This document shows positions 1-8,378 of a stretch of 64,000 nt of DNA, in pieces. The notes beneath the pieces were generated by a model, which saw only the letters and a program-made list of their open reading frames with translations, made no database searches and was not told where the DNA came from. Position 1 is the stretch's first letter. Each line of letters begins with the position of its first letter. Both the position numbers and the translations under genes were made by a program. Source of the DNA: Pararhizobium sp. IMCC21322 (lineage in GTDB: Bacteria > Pseudomonadota > Alphaproteobacteria > Rhizobiales > GCA-2746425); contig NZ_CP132335.1 in assembly GCF_030758295.1 (NCBI RefSeq), positions 3,882,412-3,946,411 on the forward strand, given 5' to 3'.

Positions 1-935
1 TCGCTCGCAGGTTTGATCAGCGTTCCATTGGCCGCCAACAAATGTCCCGCAGCCTGATTGTCCACCAGATCAAACAAATGCAGATCTGATGGGCGAACCT
101 CCGCAATATCCAGTTGCAGCCACTCAGCCAGTGTCGCATTGAGATAGGCAAGCCGTCCATCTGGATTGATTGACAGAAAACCAACAGGCGCATGATCAAG
201 ATAGTCAATCGCAGTCTGAAGTTCCTGAAAGATGTTTTCCTGTGACTTGCGATTGTTGCTGATGTCCGAAACCCGCCAGACCTGTAAGGGCTGACCAGCC
301 TCATCGGTGGGAAGCGGTCGGACCTGAACATTGTACCAGAACCCGTTTTCCGCGCGCATGGGAGCGATTTTCCCAGTCATCCCATTTGCGGCGCTCAGGG
401 AAACAGGGAGGCGAATCTCCTCATCAGCGGCCTGATTGGACTGAATGACCTGCCCCAGCCGGAAAATCGCATCAGCCGCATCCGGATCACGGCTGAAAAT
501 GGTCTCGACACTGCGCAGAGCGGCATCATTGTCAGCACCGGTCAGTTGTTTGTATGCCGGATTAGCGTAGACGATCCGGCCAACATTATCGGTGACACAG
601 ATACCTTCGGACAATGTGTCGACAAACTGGCGGGACAATTTGTTTTCCTCAGAATCTGTGTTCTCGCCGACAACGCCAAGCGCCCACAGAAACAGGCAAA
701 GAATGCCCAATGTAGCAAACATGCCCAGAAAGCCCATGACCAACTGGTCGGCATATTCCTGGGGAACATAGAACAGCCCGACCACACAGACGATCAACAA
801 AACAACCACCAGCGTCAGCCGCATGATGCGTTTTTGACCGAGTTCGGTCGCACCTGCTGATCCCGCCTGGCTGTAGTGTTCAGAATTTTTGTTTGAACGA
901 GAGTCTGTCACGACAATCCGGGCTTTGTTATTCAT
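1..935 (-). CDS. cckA: Sensor histidine kinase CckA, N-terminal part (3' end cut by window edge)
   Basis: The minus-strand reading frame stays open from an ATG at 935 to the window edge and gives about 311 residues. After a short charged N-terminus come two closely spaced hydrophobic segments (about residues 37-80), then a PAS domain with the stretch GICVTDNVGRIVYANPAY, then a second PAS domain containing DYLDHAPVGFLSINPDG. The HisKA, ATPase and receiver domains would lie beyond the left edge. CckA is the membrane hybrid kinase that feeds phosphate to CtrA through ChpT. In Caulobacter cckA also lies close to the fliQ-fliR-flhB genes, which supports the name. Identification rests on the PAS sequence, topology and synteny, because the catalytic half is not visible. 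Confidence 0.8.
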   Translation of the reverse strand, partial: MNNKARIVVTDSRSNKNSEHYSQAGSAGATELGQKRIMRLTLVVVLLIVCVVGLFYVPQEYADQLVMGFLGMFATLGILCLFLWALGVVGENTDSEENKLSRQFVDTLSEGICVTDNVGRIVYANPAYKQLTGADNDAALRSVETIFSRDPDAADAIFRLGQVIQSNQAADEEIRLPVSLSAANGMTGKIAPMRAENGFWYNVQVRPLPTDEAGQPLQVWRVSDISNNRKSQENIFQELQTAIDYLDHAPVGFLSINPDGRLAYLNATLAEWLQLDIAEVRPSDLHLFDLVDNQAAGHLLAANGTLIKPAS

Positions 936-1056
936 GCAGGCATATCAGTGGCTCATTGGCAGTTTTCAATGAATCACAACGTTATAGAGACTTATTTGCA
1001 GATGCCCGCTCTGTCACGAAATTTGTGCAGTTTGGGCGTGTTTCACCAATCTTGGA

Positions 1057-2118
1057 TCATTTTTTGTTCAAGCGCATCACGAAGCCAATGACCTCGGCAA
1101 CCGCCTTATAGTGATCCTCCGGAACCTGATCGTCGATCTCCACTGTCGCGTAAAGTGCGCGCGCCAATGGCGGATTTTCAACAATTGGCACGTCAGTACT
1201 CTCAGCCACTTCACGAATTTTGAGAGCCACCGAATCAATACCTTTGGCCACACAAATTGGCGCGTTCATGCCTTCTTCATAAGACAGAGCCACCGCATAG
1301 TGGGTCGGGTTGGTAATGATGACTGTTGCTTCCGGTACGCGCGACATCATTCGGGCTCGGCCACGTTCCATGCGTAGCTGCCGAATTTTTGCCTTGATCG
1401 CCGGATCACCTTCCGAATCCTTATGCTCATCACGCACCTCTTTGAGCGTCATCTTCTGCCGTTCAAAGAATTGATGTTTTTGCCACATGAAATCCAGACC
1501 GGCGATAACAGTCATCAGCAGCAGAGTGATCAGCAAAAGCTTGACAGCCATGTCATGAAACAGCGGCAGAATTGCCACTGCAGGGCTGATCAGCACACTT
1601 TCCAGGCGATCAAGTTCCGGCCAAAGCGCCGCCATGATGAGCACTGACACAAGGCCAAGCTTGGACATTCCCTTGGCAAAATTGACCAAAGCTTCCGGGG
1701 AGAACAAACGCTTTGCGCCAGCCAGAGGTGAAATTTTTGACCATTTTGGCTTAAGAGGATCTATCGACCAAACAAGTTTGTGCTGAACCAGATTGCCAAT
1801 TGCTGCCGCAAGTACCAGAAGAAGAAACGGGACTGCAAGCGCGGTGGCAAGGTCACGCCCGGTTTGCATCCACAAGCCGGCCATGGCGCCCCGATCGAGG
1901 GAAAGAGTATGCGCATTGGACAGATAGCCACGCAGCAATCCGCCAAGGTGAGCTGCGCTGATGGGCGCCAAAAAGGCAATCATCAGCGTTACCATCAGCA
2001 GCACAAACCATGTGTTGACCTCCTGGCTCTTGGCAACTTCCCCGCGTTTGTGGGCATCTTCCAGCTTTTTGGCGGTGGGGTCTTCGGTTTTTTCTGATTT
2101 ATCCGGTTGATCAGCCAT
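1057..2118 (-). CDS. flhB: Flagellar type III export switch protein FlhB
   Basis: This 353-residue protein is an inner-membrane part of the flagellar type III export gate and switches substrate specificity from rod/hook to filament. It has the typical basic, acidic N-terminus (DKSEKTEDPTAKKLEDAHKRGE), four hydrophobic segments between residues 35 and 210, and a cytoplasmic domain. The self-cleavage motif NPTH is intact at residues 270-273. Length is normal for the family. It begins 12 bases after fliR ends, in the same orientation, so the two are co-transcribed. Downstream, 121 bases separate it from cckA. Confidence 0.97.
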   Translation of the reverse strand: MADQPDKSEKTEDPTAKKLEDAHKRGEVAKSQEVNTWFVLLMVTLMIAFLAPISAAHLGGLLRGYLSNAHTLSLDRGAMAGLWMQTGRDLATALAVPFLLLVLAAAIGNLVQHKLVWSIDPLKPKWSKISPLAGAKRLFSPEALVNFAKGMSKLGLVSVLIMAALWPELDRLESVLISPAVAILPLFHDMAVKLLLITLLLMTVIAGLDFMWQKHQFFERQKMTLKEVRDEHKDSEGDPAIKAKIRQLRMERGRARMMSRVPEATVIITNPTHYAVALSYEEGMNAPICVAKGIDSVALKIREVAESTDVPIVENPPLARALYATVEIDDQVPEDHYKAVAEVIGFVMRLNKK

Positions 2119-2130
2119 AGCCCCTCCTTT

Positions 2131-2892
2131 CTATTGCGCCAGAAATCGGCCGAGCAGCGTGGCAAAATACTCGTGATAGACCGCCATCATTGTGCTCAGG
2201 AGAAGTGCCAGAAGCACAAATCCAAGCAGAATGGATGCGGGCATTGCGATGAAGAAAATCTGGATTGCCGGCATCAATCGGCTAAGCACGCCAACACCCA
2301 CATAGAATATCAGGCCGAACACCAGAAATGGTGCCGCCATACGAACGCCCAATGAAAACGCGTCCGACATGGACATGACAGCCATCATGGCCATGTCGCT
2401 GGTCGGAGGAATGATTCCGGGTTTAAACAGGATGTAACTATCGTGAATAGCCGCTATCACCAAGTGATGCATATCAGTGACGAACACCAATGTAACTGCA
2501 AGCACGCCTAAAAAGTTGGCGAATAAAGCACCCTGAATTCCCTGTGTCGGGTCAACACTTTGTGCAAGTCCCAATCCCATCTGGTTGGCAATCGTGCTTC
2601 CGGCAACGGAGGTCGCCATAAGAATCATGCGAACGGTCAGGCCGATGAACAGACCGATCAGAACTTCCTTGATCATCGGCACCAAAGCACCAATCGGCCA
2701 TGTTTCCGCAGCAAATCCCGGCAATTCCACCAAGGGCACCATGAGCAATGTCAACAACAGCGCAAAAGCAAGCCGTATGCGCGTTGGAATACCATTTTGG
2801 CCAAAGCCTGGCAGCAGCATCACCAGAACGCCGACCCGCGCGAAAACAAGCATGAAGCGATAGGCCAGATCAGGAGCAAGAGAAATATCCAC
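2131..2892 (-). CDS. fliR: Flagellar export gate protein FliR
   Basis: FliR (253 residues) packs with FliP and FliQ in the membrane core of the flagellar export gate. The protein is hydrophobic over almost its full length, with the family N-terminal pattern RFMLVFARVGVLVMLLPGFG and the segment SVAGSTIANQMGLGLAQSVDP that is typical of FliR. The length is ordinary. It lies between fliQ and flhB in the common fliQ-fliR-flhB order. The 100-base gap upstream to fliQ is longer than the other spacings in this operon and could hold a weak internal promoter, but no clear motif was seen. Confidence 0.96.
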   Translation of the reverse strand: MDISLAPDLAYRFMLVFARVGVLVMLLPGFGQNGIPTRIRLAFALLLTLLMVPLVELPGFAAETWPIGALVPMIKEVLIGLFIGLTVRMILMATSVAGSTIANQMGLGLAQSVDPTQGIQGALFANFLGVLAVTLVFVTDMHHLVIAAIHDSYILFKPGIIPPTSDMAMMAVMSMSDAFSLGVRMAAPFLVFGLIFYVGVGVLSRLMPAIQIFFIAMPASILLGFVLLALLLSTMMAVYHEYFATLLGRFLAQ

Positions 2893-2992
2893 CTAGGCCG
2901 AACCTTGCGAGCGCAAAATCGGTTGTTTTGAGTGATCAAAAGCGGATTCGGGTTGGCTGGCTATCATACCGGATCATCCAGACCCGGCATCA

Positions 2993-3259
2993 CTAACGTC
3001 CAGCGACAATATGATCGGCGACCCTATCCATGAAGCTGTTAAGCGTCTGGCCCATAAACGGCATGGCGATCAGCATAGCCACAAAGATGGCAATGATTTT
3101 CGGTACGAATACCAGTGTCATTTCCTGAATTTGGGTCAACGCCTGAATGAGTGCAATAATGACCCCGACACCAAGACCAACCAGCATAACAGGTGCACTG
3201 ATTGCCAACAGTGTCGTGATTCCATCACGGGCAAAATCCAGCACTTCCGGTCCGGTCAT
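2993..3259 (-). CDS. fliQ: Flagellar export gate protein FliQ
   Basis: FliQ is a small two-helix membrane protein of the export gate. The 88-residue product has the family layout: a short N-terminus (MTGPEVLDFARDGI), one transmembrane segment with GLGVGVIIALIQALTQIQEMTLVFVPKI, and a second hydrophobic helix. The loop motif QALTQIQEMTLVFVPK is strongly conserved in FliQ and SctS proteins. It sits between fliE and fliR in the usual alphaproteobacterial order. Confidence 0.96.
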   Translation of the reverse strand: MTGPEVLDFARDGITTLLAISAPVMLVGLGVGVIIALIQALTQIQEMTLVFVPKIIAIFVAMLIAMPFMGQTLNSFMDRVADHIVAGR

Positions 3260-3294
3260 ATCAGCTTCTTTCAGGTTACCAGGTCAAATGCCAT

Positions 3295-3621
3295 TCAGAT
3301 CGGCATCCGCATAATTTCTTCATATGCGGAAATGACTCGGTCCCGCACGGAAACCATAGTCTGCAGTGCAAGTTCCGTTTCTGCAACAGCCGTTACCATT
3401 TCAACCATATTGGCAGTTGGTTGACCGGTCGCAAATGCCATGCTGGCCTGTTCGCCTGCCTTGCCTGTTTCAGCAACATCTGTCGCCACCTGCGATACCA
3501 TAGAGGCGAAGGAATTATCCGCCGAAGGCGTAATTTCCTGGGCCTTGGCAGGCAATTGACTGACGGACTTCGAAGCGGCGGAATAAGCGTTTACAGCCCC
3601 CAAGGCGGTGTTGATAGCCAT
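3295..3621 (-). CDS. fliE: Flagellar hook-basal body protein FliE
   Basis: FliE connects the MS ring and export gate to the proximal rod and is itself exported. The 108-residue product carries the C-terminal signature: MVEMVTAVAETELALQTMVS followed by VRDRVISAYEEIMRMPI. It lies 6 bases downstream of flgC and 35 bases upstream of fliQ, so it belongs to one flgB-flgC-fliE-fliQ-fliR-flhB transcription unit. No oddities in length or composition. Confidence 0.96.
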   Translation of the reverse strand: MAINTALGAVNAYSAASKSVSQLPAKAQEITPSADNSFASMVSQVATDVAETGKAGEQASMAFATGQPTANMVEMVTAVAETELALQTMVSVRDRVISAYEEIMRMPI

Positions 3622-3627
3622 TACAAA

Positions 3628-4038
3628 TTAGCCCCTCAGGATATCGAGCGTACGCTGCATCATCGTGCGCGTACTTTGGATAACATTCAAATTGGCTTCA
3701 TAGCTGCGCTGAGCTTGTCGCATATCCACAGTCTCAATCAGAGTGCTGACATTGGGCAGTTTTACATAGCCTTGATCATTGGCTGCCGGGTGACCAGGCT
3801 CAAACCGCGTCTTGAATTCTGAGCGATCCTGGCGAATCGGACCCATTTCCACAACTGAAACACCGGTTTCCCGATCCAATGCAGTTTTGAAACTTGGCAT
3901 TTTACGCCGATAGGGATCAGCGCCTTGCGTCGTTGCCGTGCTATCGGCATTTGCAATGTTTTCAGCAATTATGCGCATACGCCCGCTTTGGGCGCGCAAT
4001 CCCGATGCTGCGACTTTCATAGAGTCCAGGAAGTCCAT
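3628..4038 (-). CDS. flgC: Flagellar proximal rod protein FlgC
   Basis: FlgC (136 residues) is a proximal rod subunit. The N-terminal rod motif SGLRAQSGRMRIIAENIANADST and the C-terminal helix with TVDMRQAQRSYEANLNVIQS are both present. These are the paired helices by which axial proteins polymerise. It starts 22 bases after flgB and ends 6 bases before fliE, consistent with one operon. Confidence 0.96.
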   Translation of the reverse strand: MDFLDSMKVAASGLRAQSGRMRIIAENIANADSTATTQGADPYRRKMPSFKTALDRETGVSVVEMGPIRQDRSEFKTRFEPGHPAANDQGYVKLPNVSTLIETVDMRQAQRSYEANLNVIQSTRTMMQRTLDILRG

Positions 4039-4060
4039 GCAAAATTCCTTTCAAAGTTTC

Positions 4061-4477
4061 TCATCGACCAATGGCGATTCGGAAAAGGCCCATAGTCTTG
4101 CTGTAAAGCGATGTCGCGGCCTGATAATCGAGTTGGTTGGACGTGACTTTCATCATTTCTTCTTCCAGAACCACTTCGTTTCCCAGTGGCGTGATCTCAA
4201 ATGGCGTATCGATGCCAGAGCTCATGGAGGTTTTCAGTGGTGCCATAGCTGCCGAAATATGCTCTGGATGCGTTGTCGCTGCGATCGGTGTCATCTGTGA
4301 GCCACGCTCGGATGCCGCGCTGGCCATTTGTCCAAAATCCGGCTTTTTCAAATCCCGCACGCGATAGCCTGGCGTATCAGCATTGGCTACATTTTCGGCC
4401 AACAGGCGCTGTCGGGATTCGTGCCAATGCATCTTCGATTTCAGGGCCGAAAGAATGCTTATATCACCCATTCCCAT
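4061..4477 (-). CDS. flgB: Flagellar proximal rod protein FlgB
   Basis: FlgB is a proximal rod subunit of 138 residues. It shows the axial-protein signature SRQRLLAENVANADTPGYRVRDLKKPDF near the N-terminus and the C-terminal NQLDYQAATSLYSKTMGLFRIAIGR. It is the first gene of the leftward operon flgB-flgC-fliE-fliQ-fliR-flhB and diverges from fliO across a 207-base spacer that contains CtrA-type boxes. A second in-frame ATG lies two codons downstream, so the exact start could be 4471. Confidence 0.95.
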   Translation of the reverse strand: MGMGDISILSALKSKMHWHESRQRLLAENVANADTPGYRVRDLKKPDFGQMASAASERGSQMTPIAATTHPEHISAAMAPLKTSMSSGIDTPFEITPLGNEVVLEEEMMKVTSNQLDYQAATSLYSKTMGLFRIAIGR

Positions 4478-4550
4478 GACTGGCCCTCATGTCCAAATGC
4501 CTCGTGTGCTTCGCAAATTAGTTGATGAAGTATTAATGAGGCAGGCATGG

Positions 4551-4574
4551 TTAACAAAACCTTAACCCCCTTAA
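4551..4574. promoter_or_regulatory. CtrA-type binding boxes between flgB and fliO
   Basis: TTAA-CAAAACC-TTAA at 4551-4565 is an exact match to the TTAA-N7-TTAA consensus bound by phosphorylated CtrA. A third TTAA follows at 4571-4574, five bases after the second. The site is in the middle of the divergent flgB/fliO intergenic region, where it could control both units. CtrA regulation of early flagellar genes is known in Caulobacter. Its use here is inferred from motif and position. Confidence 0.7.
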
Positions 4575-4684
4575 CAATTTCCTAACTGTGTTGGCTGCAT
4601 TCTGCCGCAATTAGATAGCAGGATTCTCGGCGTGGAATGGCGTTTGCGCCGTTTCGATGCTGGATTAGAAGTTAGGGGCGCATA

Positions 4685-6340
4685 ATGCGTGAGTATTTGT
4701 TGCAGTTCATGGGCGAAGAAGCGGCCATGGGTGTGCAGTTCATAGTGGCACTTTTGGCAGTTTTGATGCTGTTTGGTGTTTTTGTTTGGTTTTTGCGCCT
4801 GATCACAGGCAAAGGCAGGCGTAAAGTCGTATCCCAGGACAGTCGCCTGGCCATTCTGGATAGAACCCAGATCGACGACACCCGCAGTCTTGTGCTGGTG
4901 CGGCGTGATGAGGTGGAACATCTTGTCATGATCGGGGGGCCCAGTGATGTGGTCGTCGAATCGAATATCGGCCAATACGCCGATGAGAACGACAGACATT
5001 CAGAACATCCTCTTCCCGGCCATGAGATTGCGCGGCGCGTGATTGCACAACGCCCTTTGCGCACAATGTCGCTCACCGGCTCTGCAGCAACTGTTGCTGA
5101 AAGCATCGGCCTTGCAGCGGCCAGCCGGCCAGAAGTTTCCCTTGCACCACCACCACCAGCGCCTGAAAACAGCACGGTTCACGAAGAACCATCCTTTGAA
5201 GCTGCTGAAGCTCAGCCGGAAATTGTGATTGAGCCTCAATCCGCAGAAGAAGCGCATCCGGTTGTGATCCCTCCCGAACCACCTCAGCCAGACGTGCCAG
5301 TTGAGCCTGAAGCACCTGCGCCGGCGCCAGTTATTGCTGCGGCTCCTGTCGCCGCGCCACCTGTAGCACCTGTTCCTATAGAACCTGCTCCTGCGGAACC
5401 TGCCCCCGCAGTTATGGCGCCCGTAGTTTCAACGCCTGCGGCAGCAGTGCCAATAACAGAAGTGCCTGTAACAGAAGTGCCCGTATCAGAAGTACTTGCA
5501 CAGGTTCCCGAAATGGTGGCCCAACCTGCACCGGCACCAGAGCCCGCACCTCTGCCAGCACCCGAACCGGTACAAAACACAGAGCCAGTGCCGGCACCTC
5601 AACGGGAAGCGGCTCCCCAACCCGTTCCGCTGCCTGTCCCCGTTCCTGCAGAACCTGTGGCTGCAGTTCCTGTATCAGCTCCCGTTGCGACCCCGGTTGC
5701 TGTAGCTCCTCTGGCACCAATCCCTTCCCCCGAACCAGCAGCGATGGAGCCAGCACCAAAATACGTGCCACAACCGGCACCAGTTCTCACAGCACCACCA
5801 CAGCAAGCGCAGCCCGTGCCTGCTCCTGTGCCTGCTCCAGTACCTGAGGCAAACACCAGAGACTTATCTGCAGAAATGGAAAACGCGCTCATGCAGGAGC
5901 TGGAACAGGCGCCCTCAAACCTGTCACGCGTCAACCATGTGGCCCGTCAGGAACAACCAGCCATCAGTACACCAGCTGCAAGGGAGGCGCCTGCACCAAC
6001 GGTTACGCCGCCAGCAGCCAACCAGACACAGCAGGATATCGATCTGTCTGCAGGTCTTGCGGAGGCAATGGGTCTGGAACCCGAGGCACCAGCCAACCCG
6101 CAATACAGTGAAGCGCAAAGAGCACAGGACGATTTGGCGCTTGAGGATGCAATTGCTGGAATGCTCATCAATGATCAGCCGCAAAATGGCACTACTGACC
6201 CTGCAGAAAGTAGCGTATATTCGGCGTCAGAATCAGTGCCAGAAGGCCCTGAACGGCCTGTCGATACAACACGACCGGGCCGGGTTGATGACGAGATGAG
6301 CCGATTGCTTCAGGAACTGGCGATACCAAGCCGCGCATAA
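4685..6340 (+). CDS. fliO: FliO-domain flagellar biosynthesis protein with long Pro/Ala-rich tail
   Basis: FliO is a scaffold that helps the FliP ring assemble. Residues 1-100 match it: one transmembrane helix (about 17-37), then the small cytoplasmic domain (RLAILDRTQIDDTRSLVLVRRDEVEHLVMIGG). The rest of this 551-residue protein is unusual. Residues 150-390 are a low-complexity Pro/Ala/Val/Glu region with a TEVPVTEVPVSEV repeat. Short predicted helices follow (MENALMQELEQ, LAEAMGLEPE, MSRLLQELAIPSRA). Classical FliO proteins are usually close to 100-150 residues. It is followed by fliP, the expected partner, which supports the name. Confidence 0.85.
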   Translation: MREYLLQFMGEEAAMGVQFIVALLAVLMLFGVFVWFLRLITGKGRRKVVSQDSRLAILDRTQIDDTRSLVLVRRDEVEHLVMIGGPSDVVVESNIGQYADENDRHSEHPLPGHEIARRVIAQRPLRTMSLTGSAATVAESIGLAAASRPEVSLAPPPPAPENSTVHEEPSFEAAEAQPEIVIEPQSAEEAHPVVIPPEPPQPDVPVEPEAPAPAPVIAAAPVAAPPVAPVPIEPAPAEPAPAVMAPVVSTPAAAVPITEVPVTEVPVSEVLAQVPEMVAQPAPAPEPAPLPAPEPVQNTEPVPAPQREAAPQPVPLPVPVPAEPVAAVPVSAPVATPVAVAPLAPIPSPEPAAMEPAPKYVPQPAPVLTAPPQQAQPVPAPVPAPVPEANTRDLSAEMENALMQELEQAPSNLSRVNHVARQEQPAISTPAAREAPAPTVTPPAANQTQQDIDLSAGLAEAMGLEPEAPANPQYSEAQRAQDDLALEDAIAGMLINDQPQNGTTDPAESSVYSASESVPEGPERPVDTTRPGRVDDEMSRLLQELAIPSRA

Positions 6341-6387
6341 GCAACTTCCAATCGTTCTTTCGAGCAACCAGGGCCATTCGGCCCTGG

Positions 6388-7110
6388 TTGCTCGGCCTGA
6401 TCGTGAGCACGGCTGCCAGCACTGCTTTTGCCCAGGACATCTCTATCGGCTTCGGTGACGGTACCGGGGTCAGCGAACGTGCGGTTCAAATTGTCGCGCT
6501 CATTACTGTTCTCAGCCTGGCACCCTCCATTCTTGTCATGGTCACCAGTTTCACCAGGATTGTGGTGGTCTTGTCCCTGTTGCGGTCCGCTATTGGCCTG
6601 CAGACCGCACCACCCAATTCAGTGATGATCAGCCTTGCGCTGTTCCTGACTGCCTTCATCATGGCTCCGGTCTTTGAGACAGCCTATAATGAGGGCGTTG
6701 AACCGCTTATTCAGGGCGAATTGGAGTTTGCGGAAGCATTCGAAGCAACATCAGCCCCATTTCGCACCTTCATGTTGTCGCATGTCCGGGAAAAGGATCT
6801 GCAATTATTCGTAGATCTGTCACAGAGTGACGAACCGGCGACGCCAGAAGACGTAAGCCTGCGCGTTCTGGTACCCTCATTCATGATAAGCGAGCTCAGG
6901 CGGGCTTTTGAAATTGGGTTTCTGATCTACCTGCCATTTATCATCATTGATCTGGTTGTTGCCTCGGTGCTGATGGCAATGGGCATGATGATGCTGCCAC
7001 CCGTCGTTATCTCGCTGCCCTTCAAACTGATTTTCTTTGTGTTGGTGGATGGATGGAGCCTGCTGGCAGGTTCACTGGTGGAAAGCTTTCAGACACCAAT
7101 ACCCATATAA
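6388..7110 (+). CDS. fliP: Flagellar export gate protein FliP
   Basis: FliP forms the core of the export gate. The product has a cleavable signal region, the segment LAPSILVMVTSFTRIVVVLSLLR, the characteristic PPNSVMISLALFLTAFIMAPVF, and the C-terminal GMMMLPPVVISLPFKLIFFVLVDGW. The start is uncertain. The chosen TTG at 6388 gives a signal peptide with no positive charge, while in-frame codons just upstream would encode RATRAIRPW, a better n-region, but contain no ATG, GTG or TTG. A rare start (for example ATT at 6376) or a later one is possible. It follows fliO by 47 bases. Confidence 0.94.
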   Translation: MLGLIVSTAASTAFAQDISIGFGDGTGVSERAVQIVALITVLSLAPSILVMVTSFTRIVVVLSLLRSAIGLQTAPPNSVMISLALFLTAFIMAPVFETAYNEGVEPLIQGELEFAEAFEATSAPFRTFMLSHVREKDLQLFVDLSQSDEPATPEDVSLRVLVPSFMISELRRAFEIGFLIYLPFIIIDLVVASVLMAMGMMMLPPVVISLPFKLIFFVLVDGWSLLAGSLVESFQTPIPI

Positions 7111-7134
7111 GTCGGCACAAAACGGTTTGCGCAA

Positions 7135-8193
7135 TCACCAGACCTGCCCACGGGCCGCAACCCGTTCCTTGCGGTCGATCACATCACCGCGCATAAGAAT
7201 CACATGATCAAGCATGTTTGAAACCACACAGGCATGGTTGGGGATAATTCTCACCTGTTGACCAACCTCAAGGTCAATCGGTGCGGTACTGATAATGCGG
7301 CCATGCTCTTCGCTCAACTGATCAACAACTACATCTTCATAGCCAACAACATGGCCATATCCTTCAAGCCCCAGCAGATCTGACGTCAGCACTTTGGAGC
7401 CGGCATCAATGATGGCCCGGTTCGGGGTCGGGACAGAGACGACCGTCGCAAGAACAGTAAGCGCACAATCGGAAATGTCACATGTGCCGCGCGCAACGAG
7501 CGAGCGATCATTATAGGCATAAGTTCCTATCCGATATTCCGTTGCGACAGGCATTTGATGAGCCTGCCACATGTCAGGTGAGCCACCGGATGAAATGATT
7601 CCGACCTTGAGACCACCGCCTTCAATCAGATCGATTGCCGATGAGAGCCATTCGGCAACCTGATCGGCGCGGCCAACAGGCGGATAGGTCATGAGACCGG
7701 CAAAGCACAGCCTGGGAGACGCCGCCACTGCAGCCGCCAGATCCGCTGCCTGCTCCGGGGTGGAGACACCACACCGATCCGCACCCGTGTTACATTCAAT
7801 CAGCACCGGCAGGGGCTGTGGCGCATCAGCAAAGCCCGCGCTCAGACCATCAATGACCGCTTGACTGTCAGCCACGACAGATAAGGTAACGCGTTCTGAA
7901 AGCGCGCGTAATCTGGCAACTTTCTCAGCGCCCATGATGTTGTAGGTAATGAGGATATCGCCAACCGCTCCACCTGCCACCATTGCCTCTGCTTCGCTTA
8001 CCTTCTGGCAGGTGAAGCCGATTGCACCCTGAGCCAGCTGATATTGCGCAAGGGCCGGCAATTTATGGGTCTTGATATGCGGCCGAAGGCGCAGATTGTG
8101 CTGATCGCAATAACGCTGAAAATCACGAATATTTTTCTCCGCGATATTCAGGTCTACCAGAACGGCTGGCGTATCAATTGGGAGCACGTTCAT
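7135..8193 (-). CDS. DSD1/D-threonine aldolase family PLP enzyme
   Basis: This 352-residue fold-type III PLP enzyme belongs to the family of eukaryotic-type D-serine dehydratase and D-threonine/D-hydroxyaspartate enzymes. The PLP lysine lies in LRPHIKTHK (about residue 40), and the C-terminal metal-binding His-x-Cys motif is present as PNHACVVSN. The family acts on D-beta-hydroxy amino acids by retro-aldol cleavage or dehydration. The nearby RidA gene, whose family hydrolyses reactive enamines and imines released by PLP dehydratases, favours a dehydratase, but the substrate is not shown. It diverges from an amino-acid ABC transporter over a region with putative IclR boxes, and it is convergent with fliP. 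Confidence 0.85.
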   Translation of the reverse strand: MNVLPIDTPAVLVDLNIAEKNIRDFQRYCDQHNLRLRPHIKTHKLPALAQYQLAQGAIGFTCQKVSEAEAMVAGGAVGDILITYNIMGAEKVARLRALSERVTLSVVADSQAVIDGLSAGFADAPQPLPVLIECNTGADRCGVSTPEQAADLAAAVAASPRLCFAGLMTYPPVGRADQVAEWLSSAIDLIEGGGLKVGIISSGGSPDMWQAHQMPVATEYRIGTYAYNDRSLVARGTCDISDCALTVLATVVSVPTPNRAIIDAGSKVLTSDLLGLEGYGHVVGYEDVVVDQLSEEHGRIISTAPIDLEVGQQVRIIPNHACVVSNMLDHVILMRGDVIDRKERVAARGQVW

Positions 8194-8315
8194 GTCTGTC
8201 TTCCTTCAGCCTGTTTCCACGCAGCCACAGCAGCTTTGTTGAATTACGCATGTCTTTCAGCAGCTTGCCATTCATTTTCCCAACAGTGTTGACAAAATCA
8301 TTTCCCTTCGTCAAC

Positions 8316-8359
8316 GTTATTCCACAATACAGATATTAATTCCAATATAATGGAATAAC
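8316..8359. promoter_or_regulatory. Putative IclR-type operator upstream of the amino-acid ABC operon
   Basis: GTTATTCCA at 8316-8324 is repeated inverted as TGGAATAAC at 8351-8359. A further ATTCCA at 8339-8344 forms a six-base inverted pair with TGGAAT at 8351-8356. TGGAA/TTCCA half-sites resemble boxes known for some IclR-family regulators, and an IclR gene lies at the end of the operon. The site is 20 bases before the binding-protein start, a position suited to repression. Binding is inferred. Confidence 0.6.
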
Positions 8360-8378
8360 GCCAGCAAGGAGAGAAAAC

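Noticed and set aside
5284-5934. Long minus-strand and alternative-frame ORFs across the fliO Pro/Ala region
   Set aside because: They mirror the repetitive GC-rich codons of fliO and have low-complexity translations (Gly/Ala/Thr- or Leu/Val/Pro-rich).
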